Source: Daedaleopsis sinensis
Taxonomy: Eukaryota > Basidiomycota > Agaricomycetes > Polyporales > Polyporaceae
Assembly: GCA_033807695.1 (NCBI GenBank)
Contig: CM066304.1
Coordinates: 930,001-994,000, forward strand
Reading direction: 5' to 3'
Length of the DNA stretch: 64,000 nt
The notes under the pieces were generated by a model. The model did not search any database. It was not told where the DNA came from and worked only from the letters and a program-made list of their open reading frames with translations. A program made the position numbers and the translations under genes. Shown here one piece after another: positions 1-11,900 of this stretch. The number at the start of each line of letters is the position of its first letter. Positions within the stretch are counted from its first letter, which is position 1.

Positions 1-83
1 ATCTATATTTCTACGATGTACGATGGTGCCACCACTGACCACAGCTTCAGCTATTTGACAGCTCAGTCGCTGGAGTCGCGAGT

Positions 84-1318
84 ATGCTCCGTGTCCCGCC
101 CATGGACAGGCGGCCTATGGGCGATGCGACGCAGCCTCGTTTGCCCCCTATGGTGCGGTCCCCTCCTGGTGCTTCCACTATACCCCACATCCCCCCCATG
201 GTGCGTCGTACCGCTGCGCCAGCCAACAGCTCACTGCCTGGTATTCCACCCACGGCAGCTGCGGGTCCTCGTTTCCCGCGTATGACCCGGACTCCCGGAC
301 TTCACCCGAATGTGTCGCACATCCCACCCATGACCCGGTCTGCTCAACTCAACGTGAGCACAGCCCATATTCCGCCCATAGAGAAACCTGCTGCCTCGAT
401 GGACTCCTCCCAACGTCTCCCACCGATCAAGACCCCTTCCATCACAACTACAAACACGGCTCCATTCCCACCCATGACACGGTCTGCTAGACTCGACGTG
501 ACTGCTTCCACCACCTCACAGAGTCTCCCGCGGATGGACGCTGTCTCTGGCAGTACACCCAATGTCCATCGTATCCCCTTGATGGAACGGATGCATCCCC
601 CTACAACATCCTCGTCGCATATCCCACCAATGATCCGTCCTTCCGTGGTGAATTCGAGTACCAGTAGTCTGCGTCCTGCTCCCGCTGCTCCCGCTGCTCC
701 CGCTGCTCCCGCTGCTCCCGCTGCTCCCGCTGCTCCCGCTGCTCCCGCTGCTCCTGCAGACCTGCATACGACCGCGCCACAGGTGTTCATCTCTGGTAAC
801 ACAACTGCATCGACATCGCAGCCAGCGACATCTCACGAAGATGCTCCTCGCTATGCTACTCGGTCAACATCGGCTGCCGCAACAAAACATCGACACGATG
901 CCGCTCGGGATTCGGCAGCGAAAGCGATTCGCCAGCAAAGGGCTAGAACTTCTAATGTCCGGTCCGGGACTATGACACTGCCTACGATCCAGGAGAGCGA
1001 AACATCCACCTCTGGATCGAACACGGATGGATACCCTCCCCCTCCACTGGTAATATTACTGCTATATGTACGCAAGGCAAACTGACAATGTCTTTGCAGA
1101 GAATGAGTACTCCACTCGAAGACTGGCGCCGATTGACTGGAGAATATCTTGTCGCAGGTGCCCAGCGTTGGAGTGTCATTGACGGTGATCGTGCAGCATG
1201 GCGTCGTGCTAGCGCGAATGCAGAAGGGATTATTGACGGTCTGAGACGTTTAAATGGTCAGGGCTGGGTAGACTACAATTTGTGGCTGATGGATCGAGTG
1301 CAGGGTGAAGATGCTTAG
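84..1318 (+). CDS. Hypothetical protein with about 12 short PPM-type repeats
   Basis: I do not recognise a family. Two exons, 84-1049 and 1100-1318, join in phase across a 50-nt intron (GTAATA..TTGCAG) and give about 394 residues. The first ~200 residues carry a degenerate motif, (I/L/F)-P-P-M-x-R, about twelve times at 13-25-residue spacing, between Ser/Thr/Pro-rich linkers. An (AAP)n tract follows, encoded by a 9-bp microsatellite. The C-terminal ~75 residues look like a small globular region rich in Trp (RLTGEYLVAGAQRW, GWVDYNLWLMDRV). No signal peptide or membrane segment is seen. The start at 84 is the first ATG after an in-frame stop at 36-38, but an upstream exon outside the window cannot be excluded. 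The product may be a multivalent short-linear-motif protein; that is inference. Confidence 0.5.
674..752 (+). repeat. 9-bp microsatellite (GCTGCTCCC)n
   Basis: About eight and a half copies of a 9-bp unit inside the preceding gene encode Ala-Ala-Pro repeats. The unit length keeps the reading frame, so copy-number change would lengthen the protein without a frameshift. Confidence 0.9.
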
Positions 1319-1454
1319 AAGTCTTAAGCAATTAAACGGTTCATGTGGATGGTGATGTTATTGTAAGCCACTGTGATGTCCGCACAGCGTAGAGACAATG
1401 TCCGATATTAAATTGTCTGGTAAGTTTTCACGCTATACCTCACACACCGGACAT

Positions 1455-3990
1455 CGACACCGGACTTCTGACGACGGCTCTCGGACTTTGCCTCCACGGA
1501 GTCACAATGTCCGGTTCAACGCACCGAGCCCAGATTTCTGATCATTCTGATCATTCTGCTCGAATGCTAATTTCTATGCCTGATACAAGATTTTTGATCT
1601 TGTCGAACTCTTGCAACGCAGCGGGACTTGTCGAACTCTTGCAACGCAGCGGCCACCGGACTTCTGACGACGGCTCTCGGACTTTGCCTCCCCGGAGTCA
1701 CAATGTCCGGTTCAACGCACCGAGCCCAGATTTCTGATCATTCTGCCGGAATGCTAATTTCTATGCCTGATACAGGATTCTTGATCTTGTCGAACTCTTG
1801 CAACGCAGCGGCCACCGGACTTCTGACGACGGCTCTCGGACTTTGCCTCCCCGGAGTCACAATGTCCGGTTCAACGCACCGAGCCCAGATTTCTGATCAT
1901 TCTGATCATTCTGCTCAAATGCTAATTTCTATGCCTGAGACAAGATTTTTGATCTTGTGGAACTCTTGCAACGCAGCGGGACTTGTCGAACTCTTGCAAC
2001 GCAGCGGCCACCGGACTTCTGACGACGGCTCTCGGACTTTGCCTTCCCGGAGTCACAATGTCCGGTTCAACGCACCGAGCCCAGATTTCTGATCATTCTG
2101 ATCATTCTGCCGGAATGCTAATTTCTATGCCTGATACAGGATTCTTGATCTTGTCGAACTCTTGCAACGCAGCGGCCACCGGACTTCTGACGACGGCTCT
2201 CGGACTTTGCCTTCCCGGAGTCACAATGTCCGGTTCAACGCACCGAGCCCAGATTTCTGATCATTCTGCCGGAATGCTAATTTCTATGCCTGATACAGGA
2301 TTCTTGATCTTGTCGAACTCTTGCAACGCAGCGGCCACCGGACTTCTGACGACGGCTCTCGGACTTTGCCTTCCCGGAGTCACAATGTCCGGTTCAACGC
2401 ACCGAGCCCATGTTTTTATCATTCTGATCATTCTGCTCGAATGCTAATTTCTATGCCTGATACAAGATTTTTGATCTTGTCGAACTCTTGCAACGCAGCG
2501 GGACTTGTCGAACTCTTGCAACGCAGCGGCCACCAGACTTCTGACGACGGCTCTCGGACTTTGCCTTCCCGGAGTCACAATGTCCGGTTCAACGCACCGA
2601 GCCCAGATTTCTGATCATTCTGATCATTCTGCCGGAATGCTAATTTCTATGCCTGATACAGGATTCTTGATCTTGTCGAACTCTTGCAACGCAGCGGCCA
2701 CCGGACTTCTGACGACGGCTCTCGGACTTTGCCTTCCCGGAGTCACAATGTCCGGTTCAACGCACCGAGCCCATGTTTTTATCATTCTGATCATTCTGCT
2801 CGAATGCTAATTTCTATGCCTGATACAGGATTCTTGATCTTGTCGAACTCTTGCAACGCAGCGGCCACCGGACTTCTGACGACGGCTCTCGGACTTTGCC
2901 TCCCCGGAGTCACAATGTCCGGTTCAACGCACCGAGCCCAGATTTCTGATCATTCTGATCATTCTGCCGGAATGCTAATTTCTATGCCTGAGACAAGATT
3001 TTTGATCTTGTGGAACTCTTGCAACGCAGCGGGACTTGTCGAACTCTTGCAACGCAGCGGCCACCGGACTTCTGACGACGGCTCTCGGACTTTGCCTCCC
3101 CGGAGTCACAATGTCCGGTTCAACGCACCGAGCCCAGATTTCTGATCATTCTGATCATTCTGCTCGAATGCTAATTTCTATGCCTGAGACAAGATTTTTG
3201 ATCTTGTGGAACTCTTGCAACGCAGCGGGACTTGTCGAACTCTTGCAACGCAGCGGCCACCGGACTTCTGACGACGGCTCTCGGACTTTGCCTTCCCGGA
3301 GTCACAATGTCCGGTTCAACGCACCGAGCCCAGATTTCTGATCATTCTGCCGGAATGCTAATTTCTATGCCTGATACAGGATTCTTGATCTTGTCGAACT
3401 CTTGCAACGCAGCGGCCACCGGACTTCTGACGACGGCTCTCGGACTTTGCCTTCCCGGAGTCACAATGTCCGGTTCAACGCACCGAGCCCATGTTTTTAT
3501 CATTCTGATCATTCTGCTCGAATGCTAATTTCTATGCCTGATACAAGATTTTTGATCTTGTCGAACTCTTGCAACGCAGCGGGACTTGTCGAACTCTTGC
3601 AACGCAGCGGCCACCGGACTTCTGACGACGGCTCTCGGACTTTGCCTTCCCGGAGTCACAATGTCCGGTTCAACGCACCGAGCCCATGTTTTTATCATTC
3701 TGATCATTCTGCTCGAATGCTAATTTCTATGCCTGATACAAGATTTTTGATCTTGTCGAACTCTTGCAACGCAGCGGGACTTGTCGAACTCTTGCAACGC
3801 AGCGGGACTTGTCGAACTCTTGCAACGCAGCGGCCACCGGACTTCTGACGACGGCTCTCGGACTTTGCCTCCCCGGAGTCACAATGTCCGGTTCAACGCA
3901 CCGAGCCCAGATTTCTGATCATTCTGCAGGAATGCTCATTTCTATGCCCGATACGCGGTCTTTGATTTTGTCGAACTCTTGCAACGCAGC
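1455..3990. repeat. Two-level minisatellite, 14 units of 159-222 bp
   Basis: Unit anchors (ACCGGACTTCTGACGACGG) begin near 1456, 1653, 1812, 2008, 2176, 2335, 2530, 2698, 2865, 3061, 3257, 3416, 3611 and 3833. Spacings fall into classes of about 159, 168, 195 and 222 bp, with 1-bp wobble. The classes are explained by two nested sub-repeats: a 9-bp TGATCATTC present once or twice, and a 27-bp GGACTTGTCGAACTCTTGCAACGCAGC-type block present one, two or three times. A decayed copy runs to about 4050. Open frames of 60-154 codons inside it are by-products of repetition and have no family resemblance or splice logic. Confidence 0.93.
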
Positions 3991-4050
3991 GGTAATGGGA
4001 GCCACCAGACATTATAATACGGCCCTCGGATTTTGCCAAAACCCTCCTGA

Positions 4051-4461
4051 CAGTGTCCATCTGGGAATGTACTTGCTGCCGTTGTCAAACTATTCTGCTG
4101 CAGTGGCAATGAAGAGCTCGGACATAGATATCAGAGACGTAACTGGCAACATTGCGTGCACAACATGTCGTCTGGAGGATCATCTGGACAAGATCGAGGT
4201 TTAGTAAATCCCACCTATTTCTGCAGTTCTGCACATCTATAACCTGGAGCATTTTGTCAATGAAAGAAGTAAAGATGTGCAGTGAAATGCATATATCATG
4301 GCATGAGAGGCACGAGGATACAAGATGGGCCATTTCAATGCAGGGTGCACCCTCCCCCACGAATTGTTTGTAAGTGGAAATGAAGGATATCGATGGGTTA
4401 CTCCTTACTGGAACAGGCTACAAGGATGGATCCTATAGTCAGGACAATTTACACATCATGG
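4051..4461. other. Intergenic stretch, no gene seen
   Basis: After the last decayed minisatellite unit there is about 400 bp of moderately AT-rich sequence. I see no convincing coding exon, RNA gene or repeat in it. Confidence 0.5.
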
Positions 4462-4711
4462 TAGAAATATACTATACACCAATCAGAACACCACGGAGGG
4501 TGTATGTAAGTGGACCCACTGAAAATAGCGCTTCTGATTGGTATAGGGCAATGGACGTGATATTCTGGCCAATTCGGACACTATAGTAGAAATATACTAT
4601 ACACCAATCAGAACACCACGGAGGGTGTATGTAAGTGGACCCACTGAAAATAGCGCTTCTGATTGGTATAGGGCAATGGACATGATATGGTGGCCAATTA
4701 GACCACCATAC
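4462..4711. repeat. 125-bp tandem duplication containing hairpins
   Basis: The block beginning TAGAAATATACTATACACC at 4462 is repeated at 4587 with few differences for about 100-125 bp. Each copy contains an inverted repeat: CTATACACCAATCAGAA at 4472-4488 against TTCTGATTGGTATAG at 4532-4546, with the same pair 125 bp later. The arms contain CCAAT/ATTGG pentamers. A partly related CCAATTAG..CTGATTGGGG segment continues to about 4740, followed by a TATATAAA-like string near 4752. It may be a duplicated MITE-like fragment or a duplicated promoter element. Confidence 0.8.
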
Positions 4712-5481
4712 TACCATGATGTGTCTCCCTGATTGGGGTACCTCAGAAGGGTATATAAACATGCCACACCACAGGTTGACACTTGATCGGAGTAGCATGA
4801 TGGACATCATGATGAGCCTAATTGGTACAGCACAATGTGTATATAATAGTTCTTAATAAGCCTGAATGATATACCATGGTGGGGATTTGGCACGTCTGTA
4901 CGGTAAGTATAGTAGTGATTATATACTGAACTGTGTGTCCGTGTGCACGTCCGGAAGGGATTTGAGTTGTTGATATTGAAGCATGTCGCAAGGAAAGTCA
5001 CAAGGAGTATAGAACACAGGTTAGAGGGAGGTAGGGACAGAGAAGGCTGACAACGATAGTGAAAGGCAAACGCCACTCACTCGGGCGCATGTCGCCCGCG
5101 CGCCGCGCCGCGCGACCGTGACGCGACGCGCTCATGTGAGGAGGGCACGCGCTCTGTCACAGTGTGAGTGACAGTGACGCGCGCCGACCGAATTTACTGC
5201 TCTTCTTCCTCCTCCCCAGGCCTCCGAGTCAGGCTCCTCCTGTACTCCTACTCCTGCCTCCCCTTGCGTGAAATGCAGTATAGTCGTTATCGCTCCTCAA
5301 TGCCTTCAGCCCGTAGCTCAAGGGCACGCACAATCTGCTCGGTGACATGGCTTCTTCAAGCTACCAAGGCCTTTGTTTCGGAGACGACTCATCTTGGGAG
5401 AGGGCGTCCTCCGCTCTTGCCTTTCAACTACACTTCAGCTCTGTGAGCCGCTCGCCACTCTTTCATCCGTCAACTCTCGCC
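4712..5481. other. Intergenic region with a CpG-rich patch
   Basis: No gene is supported here. Bases 5080-5180 are an abrupt CpG-dense patch (CGCGCGCCGCGCCGCGCG and similar) inside otherwise AT-balanced sequence, upstream of the LRR-like gene. An in-frame ATG at 5347 could extend that gene's first exon upstream, but the paralogue supports the later start. Confidence 0.5.
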
Positions 5482-6666
5482 ATGTCTTCCTCAGTCGCTA
5501 GTCGCGGAAACATCCTACAGGTCAGTATCCATGGTATAGCATATGTGATCACGTTGACTCAGTTCCAACAGGCTTTCGCTTCCATGAAGGTGGAGTTCAT
5601 CTCCTCACTCCGGTGTAGCCATGACTAACTCGAATACAGCTTGGCCGACGTATCGCGTCTTGCGAGGAGCTCGACGCCTTCCTCCGCAAGACAACAGCCC
5701 ACCCACCGGTTGGGGAGGTCCTCGAAGACCTCAGGATAGCTATCATCGGTCTATTTCCCGTCCCCACGCTTCAGGACTGCTTTCGCTCCGTCCCCAATCT
5801 CGTCGACCTCGACCTGATGTTGTCGAACCCGGACACGCCAGACCTCTTGGCCCACGTACAGATCGACACCTTGACCTTCTTCCGTACCAATCTCCACCAT
5901 CAACATCTTGTCCCTTTCTTCCTTCGCCACCCTAACATTGTCATCGTCGACCTCCACGAGTGTGGGACGCATGACGAAGAGTGTCCACTGCTCCCCCAAT
6001 TCCTGCCGCGCGCGAAGTCGGTCTCAGGTCCCGCTGGATGCGTTTCGCGCATAGTGAGCAACTCGTGCTCTCGCATGACTCTACACTCTACCCCGAATTG
6101 CTCCAGCCCCGTTACGTTCCTCCGATCCATCCCACTCCGCCTATCGTCTGTCAGGGCGCTCACTCTGGACTTCTTCGCCGACGAGCACGACATTTTGACG
6201 AATGTCATCAAGACCTGCCCGAATGTCGCCAAACTCAAGCTGTTGGAGAAACCATCGAGAATGGTAAGTGTTTGTCTCGATCCCGTACAAGCTATGGCTC
6301 ATGGAGATGCTTTAGGGTCGACGACACGCCTCGAATCGCCGGGCTTGGAACGACGCTCGCTCGTGGTCGAAAGCGTTGGCCATGCTTCCATGTCTTGAAG
6401 AACTTATGCTCCGTACCGCGGCCGCGCTCGTCCGAAAGCCGCATGATCACCACGAAGAACGCTGCATCCTCGCGCGATGGATTAACGGGGTGTACTCGGT
6501 GACACGCGGACGCCCTCGTCCTCATCCAATGTTGTACCACATTGGGGTGTGGTACAATGCGGAAGATCCTACTCGTGCAATCGTCACCCATTGGTCCAGG
6601 ATCCACGTTTTCTGGGAGCGAACAGCGTCGGTGATCCACCCAACTCGCTCCTACGATTTCGTCTGA
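5482..6666 (+). CDS. LRR/F-box-like hypothetical protein, copy A
   Basis: Four exons (5482-5520, 5572-5589, 5640-6263, 6316-6666) join in phase and give about 343 residues. The protein resembles copy B at 14201-15312 along its whole length. Both share the pattern (S/V)PN(L/I)V.L.L near the N-terminus, a central GP..CV...CSRM block, a block ending K/R..VSVCL where splicing occurs, and a final exon with LP.LE.L..RTA, W..GVY and WYNAE/WYRAI. Recurrent Leu spacing suggests leucine-rich repeats of the divergent sort common in basidiomycete F-box proteins, but I see no clear F-box. The first 14 bases of the last intron (GTAAGTGTTTGTCT) are identical in the two copies, supporting common descent. The function is unknown. 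Confidence 0.6.
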
Positions 6667-7072
6667 CCCGCCGGACTCGGACGACAGCAAACACGCGACC
6701 TTGGAGGTGGACTGGCATAGCGCAAGGTGCGGGTGCGGAGAGGGTGGGCGGGCGGGCGGGAGCGGACGAGGCGCAGATGCGCGAGTTGGCGCGGGACCGG
6801 GACAGGGCGGGGAGCGCAGGGGAGCGCACGTCGGCGGGTGTAGGAGCCGCCGCGCGGTTTCAGCGCCCATACGGACTTTACGAAGCTTACCTTTGTATGC
6901 GCTGGGACGCATCAGCTCTTTCATATTCTCAGTTGAACTAGCTTAATACAATCAATGCGCAAATGCCGAAGCCTAAAGCCTTTGTTCGTGCTCGCCGCAG
7001 GCCCACCACAGCGCAACGTCTGCGCGTTGCCCTCATACGATCTCTCGACACTTCTCTCTCCCTCACTCTGCG

Positions 7073-8783
7073 ATGTCGGTCTCAGAACTCTCAGAATTGT
7101 CCCTCTCTCGCATGGCAATAGAGCATCCAGAGTTGGCCGACTCCCCTCTCGCGTTCGGTCCCATAGGCGCCGAGCATGGTAGCGACTCAGATTCTGACCC
7201 GGCTGATGCGTTCGACCCACTCCCTCCCTCCATCTCTGACCTACGACCGTCGCATAATTGGACTCCTAGCTCTAGTCCGCGCAAACTATCTACGCCCCAA
7301 GACCTTCTCTACAACGAGTCCGAGGAGACGAATGAGCAAGATGAAGCGTCAGCGGTCTCCAGCCACACAAGTTCGGGGTGAGTGCGCATAATCCTGTTGA
7401 AATACGGCATTAATGCCTACGGCCTGATCCCTAGGAGCTCGCAAGATCTTCAACGTGATGGAATAAACACGTACTACGCAGAAATCATCGACGAGCTACG
7501 AGTGCTGAGCTGTTCTGGCGCGGGGTTATTACGCAGTGTGATGGAGCTCGTCCAAGCCAACGTGAGTACAGTTATTCCTTTCACGCACCATCTCATCGAG
7601 AAGATTACGATAGGCTCAAGATGGCACTATTCGTAATGTCTCTATGGATCATGAATTATTGAAGAAAATCGCCTCAGTCGACAACTATCTACATACTGCC
7701 CACAACTCGTTACTCCGTCGCGATCGTGAGTATGTTTGAATTAATCGTCGTAGTCGTCGTCGCTGACCGTCGACGACATGGCAGGACGTATGAGCGCTGC
7801 GATCAGGAACATGCATATACAAGATTTCCGAAGGGTTCAGAACAAGCTCGCCTCCACCAAAGCCAAGTGCGTTTCCCTGAAGGTCAAATCTGCTCAAGAC
7901 CGGAAACGCATAGCGGAGCTCGAGCAAGACATCTCCTCTAGCGTTTTGATAGCCCCCGTCGATGGCCGAGAGTCGCCAGCTAAGATGCCTGTGACCCCGC
8001 CCTCATCAGACAGGGAGGCTCTCCCTACCCCCTCGCCGACTCCTCTCGGGATTGCGCAAGCTACGCACACAACTCTCCGTCACGCTCAAGCTAGTCGTGC
8101 CTCGGGCGTGTCCATGGTGGCTCGAACACGACAAGTATCAACTTCTGGACGCCGCGTACGTACCTCATAATGCTGGTTAGACTTGGACACCTGGTTGATG
8201 CGACATCGTTAGATTCGCCGAGCCGAGCCGTCTCCTTCGACGCCTGTTCACGAGGTCTCGTCACCTTCCGCTGCCCACGCATGCGAAGCCGACGGATCTC
8301 CGCCTTCTCGGGCAGTCTACCCTCTCAAGGGTATTAGCATGGACTTACCTCATTATGAACGCGAAGAGGCTGGACATGACAAGTCTCGCGGGGATCCGGA
8401 GGTCGACGGTGCTTCGCTGCCGCTGTCTAGTATCTCTGCACCCAAGGTTGACACATCCCCACACGACGACATCTCCCTACCCAGCGACTCCTCTCCACGA
8501 GACGACACTTGGTGGATGGGTCCTCGGAGTTATGTTGCGCGTCTGCAGGTACGCGCAGTTTGGTCATGACGGACTGTGTGTCTGTGCTGAACTCTTCCGG
8601 TCTCAGCTCAAGTCACTTCCCCCGCTGCGCAAAGCAGTGTATATCGTTTTGGTGGTCTTGATTATGATCGCGACTTCCATCATTGCGAACCTTATATGGC
8701 GCGCCCTTTCTCCTCCGACAGTGGCGACACCTACCGTTCATCCGATATGGGAGCGAGCCAGGTCCCAGAAGCGATCTTTGTAA
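7073..8783 (+). CDS. C-terminally anchored coiled-coil protein, unknown function
   Basis: Six exons (7073-7377, 7435-7561, 7614-7725, 7785-8155, 8213-8548, 8607-8783) join without a phase error and give 475 residues. The N-terminal third is acidic and Ser-rich (SDSDSDPADAFDPLPPS). Residues ~145-230 form a charged, probably coiled-coil region (DRRMSAAIRNM.., QDRKRIAELEQDI). Residues ~240-410 are Ser/Thr/Pro-rich and look disordered. Residues 427-448 (AVYIVLVVLIMIATSIIANL) are a single membrane span followed by a basic tail of 27 residues, so the product is probably tail-anchored in an internal membrane. It ends 151 bp before the Tnp2 transposase start on the same strand, so it could be an accessory gene of that element. 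No family was recognised. Confidence 0.55.
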
Positions 8784-8934
8784 TCCGATGAGTATACTAA
8801 TCCCGATTCTGTTGGATCGTTCACATGTATAGATATGTCTGCATCTGATATGAAAAGTTTTGCCTTGCGACGACAGTAACGCGTGCCGCCCTTGCTCCCT
8901 TCCTCCCTTGCTCCTCTTCGCCCTACGACTACTT

Positions 8935-11900
8935 ATGCCCATCTGCAAGTGCAGTCGCTGCATCAAGCTAACGTATCTCGAGAACAATGAGCAGCGGCCA
9001 GGACAAATGCAGCCCACTCGGGAGTACAAGCTGCATACGGCCCAAGACAAGATTCGCCAGGCGGCAACCTCGCGAGCTCAAGATACCGTTTCGAACACTA
9101 TCTTGCTGCAGGCCCTCCAGCTCGATCCTACCAACCCTACAGGGAGGCTGCCGGTACGTCCAAGCGACCTCCATGAAGAGGAACCCCGCGGACAGCCGCC
9201 CCCAGCACCGAAGGAAATTAAACCTGTACGTCCCCGCATCGTATTGTGCGTTCGGCCGTACTCTCAAGTGTTCCGCAGGACAAGCATGCTATAGGCGAGC
9301 GATTCGAACTCGTCGCACGCTTGAATTCGAGGCGTAGCCTGAAGTGCCAAGCTCTCCCCGCTGAGCCTCGCTTGATCTTCAAGACAGCCCCGACGTCTTT
9401 CTCAGATCCTCCCGGTGACCTCGATGAAACTCGTGGAGACAACCTCGCTTTCCACTCGTACTACAGCTGGCTGCGCACTGAGATCTGGGGAGTTGGCGAA
9501 CTGGGCCCGGTGGGAGACAAGGACGCCGACGGCCGTTTTGTCGGTGAAGTGAAGAAGTTACGCGAAGAGCTCGAACGGCTTGCGACGCTCAAAGCTCGAG
9601 CATGGAGGCAGCTCATGTATCAAACGCTCTGTGATGGGGACGCAGATCCGAGGGATGTCAACGTTGTCCACGCTGGTACGTCGACTACACCGATGCCTGC
9701 TATATGTATCTGAACTTCCTCAGCTGGTAGAATGCGTAAACGACCGGTGCTACCGGACTTCCTTGCCGCTGCACTGATGATGGCCACAGTGTTCCACTCG
9801 ATTGCGACGGTGTCATTCCCGCAGGTGGAATACATGTTGGCAACGTTACGTGTCGTCCTGTTCGGCGCGTTCACTGTCGCTTTTGTTGCTCCCACGTCCC
9901 AATCTCTCACTCCTGACCAGCTCAATCTCATAAACAACATTCCGCTCGACATTCGAACCGTATTCGACCTCCTCGATCTGGAGCCCGGCATTACCCAATA
10001 CGCTTGCTGTCCCAAATGTTGTGCTATCTATCCTCCAGATTCTACAGCCCCAGACGACCCATATCCTCACCACTGCTCTCATTCTCAAACCGGCAGCCCT
10101 CCGTGTAACGCGCTCCTCGTGAAGAAACGATCTGTCTTGGGTAAACGTCCCCAGGATGGATGGAAGTCAGTCTTCCGACCGCTCCGAGTCTATCCGTATC
10201 GCTCCTTGAAGACATGGATCGCGGAGTTACTCGGTAGACCAGGTATCGAGAAGATGATATTGAAGTACGCGGAAAAGACAGCGGGGCAGAAGTGGGACGA
10301 CATATTGCACGCTCCGGAGATCCACGATTTCTTGGGCCCCGATGGGGAGACGCGCTTCACCTTGCCGACTAAAGACGGCTCCATCAATCTGGTCTTCAGC
10401 CTCAACATCGACTGGTTCAATCCGTACGGTAACCGGATGGCCGCAAAATCGCAAAGCATCGGGGCTGTCTGGCTAGCTTGTCTAAGCTTGCCCCCGCATG
10501 TTCGGTACCGGCCGGAGAACATTTTTCTCGCGGCGATGATTCCCGGTCCCAAAGAACCAGGTGTCGACGACCTCAATCATCTCCTCGCACCTCTTGTTGC
10601 GGAGTTTATGGACCTTTGGAATTCAGGCGTCTTTCTTGCGAAGACCGCGGAGAAGAAGGGCGGACGTCTCGTACGTGCAGCCCTCATTCCTCTCATTTGC
10701 GATCTTCCTGCCCTTCGCAAGGTCGCTGGCTTCGGCCATTACTCTGCGATGCACTTCTGCTCGTACTGCTCCCTCATCGTTCATGATATGTCCAATGTCG
10801 ACCGCTCTACATGGCCGTCTCGTCCCGCCTGGTCAGAACATCTCAAGCTGGCTATACGTTCGAGGGACGCTGCTACCCCGGCAGAACGGGAGCGGATCTT
10901 TGACAACTACGGCATCCGCTGGTCCGAGCTCCTCCGTCTCCCATACTGGGATCCCACTCGCTTTGCTGTGATCGACGTCATGCACAACGCCTTTCTCGGC
11001 GAACTTCAACACCACTGTCGCAAGGTCTGGAACATCGGTCACTCAAGCTCGAGTGGCGGCGGAGGAGCTCGAGGGAAAGTCCATACCCCGGAAGAGCAAC
11101 AACAGAACTTGAACAAGTTAGCTGCGGCGGTACGTTCGAAGTCGGAGGGCTCAATTGCGTACATGCGCAAGGACTACCTCAGCGCCGTAGCTCGTTTCAA
11201 TCACGTGGTTGGCAAGAGGACGAAAGAGCCTACTTGCCGGGAATATGCGAAGGCATTCGTGGCATGGGTAGGTGCTACCACTCCGAGTTATTGAAATATG
11301 TATTCGCTAACTCAATTCCCTCGCTTAACGGTCAGGCCGAAACACACGACATGAGCGAATTCAAGCTCCCACCCGTACTACCGGAAGCTAGCAATCAATT
11401 CCGCCTTCCCATGGACGAGGAGCCGGCTTCACAGACGCCACCGCGCTTTACCAAGGACGACCTGCAGCGCGTGCGAGAAGACATCGAGCTCACAGCTCTG
11501 CCGTCTTGGCTGGAGAAACCGCCGTCCAACTTCGGTGACGCTAGCCATGGGAAGCTGAAAGCCGATATATGGCGCACTGTCTGCACCGTTAACCTCGTCA
11601 TCACGCTGGTGCGCATCTGGGGTTCATCTACTTCCTCTCCCGAACAGCTGGAGACCTTGAAAAATTTCATTCACCTTGTGATCGCCGTTGATCTCTCGTC
11701 CCGACGCTCGATGGACTACGCTCGCGCCCGCACTTACGACTATCACATGGAACAGTACCTGCAAGGTCTTCGCACACTTTACGACCATCCCTTAGTTCCC
11801 AACCACCACATCTCGCTGCACTTGTTGGCATTCCTCCTCGCGTTCGGACCCGTCCATGGGTGGTGGGCCTTCCCGTTTGAGCGGTACAATGGATTGTTAC

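Noticed and set aside
1455..3990. CRISPR-like regular repeats
   Set aside because: Repeats are long, directly adjacent and nested, with no unique spacers, and the organism is a eukaryote.
1507..4204. Overlapping open frames of 60-154 codons in the minisatellite
   Set aside because: They arise because the repeat unit has few stops; the frames shift between 1-bp variant units and encode the same low-value peptide repeatedly.
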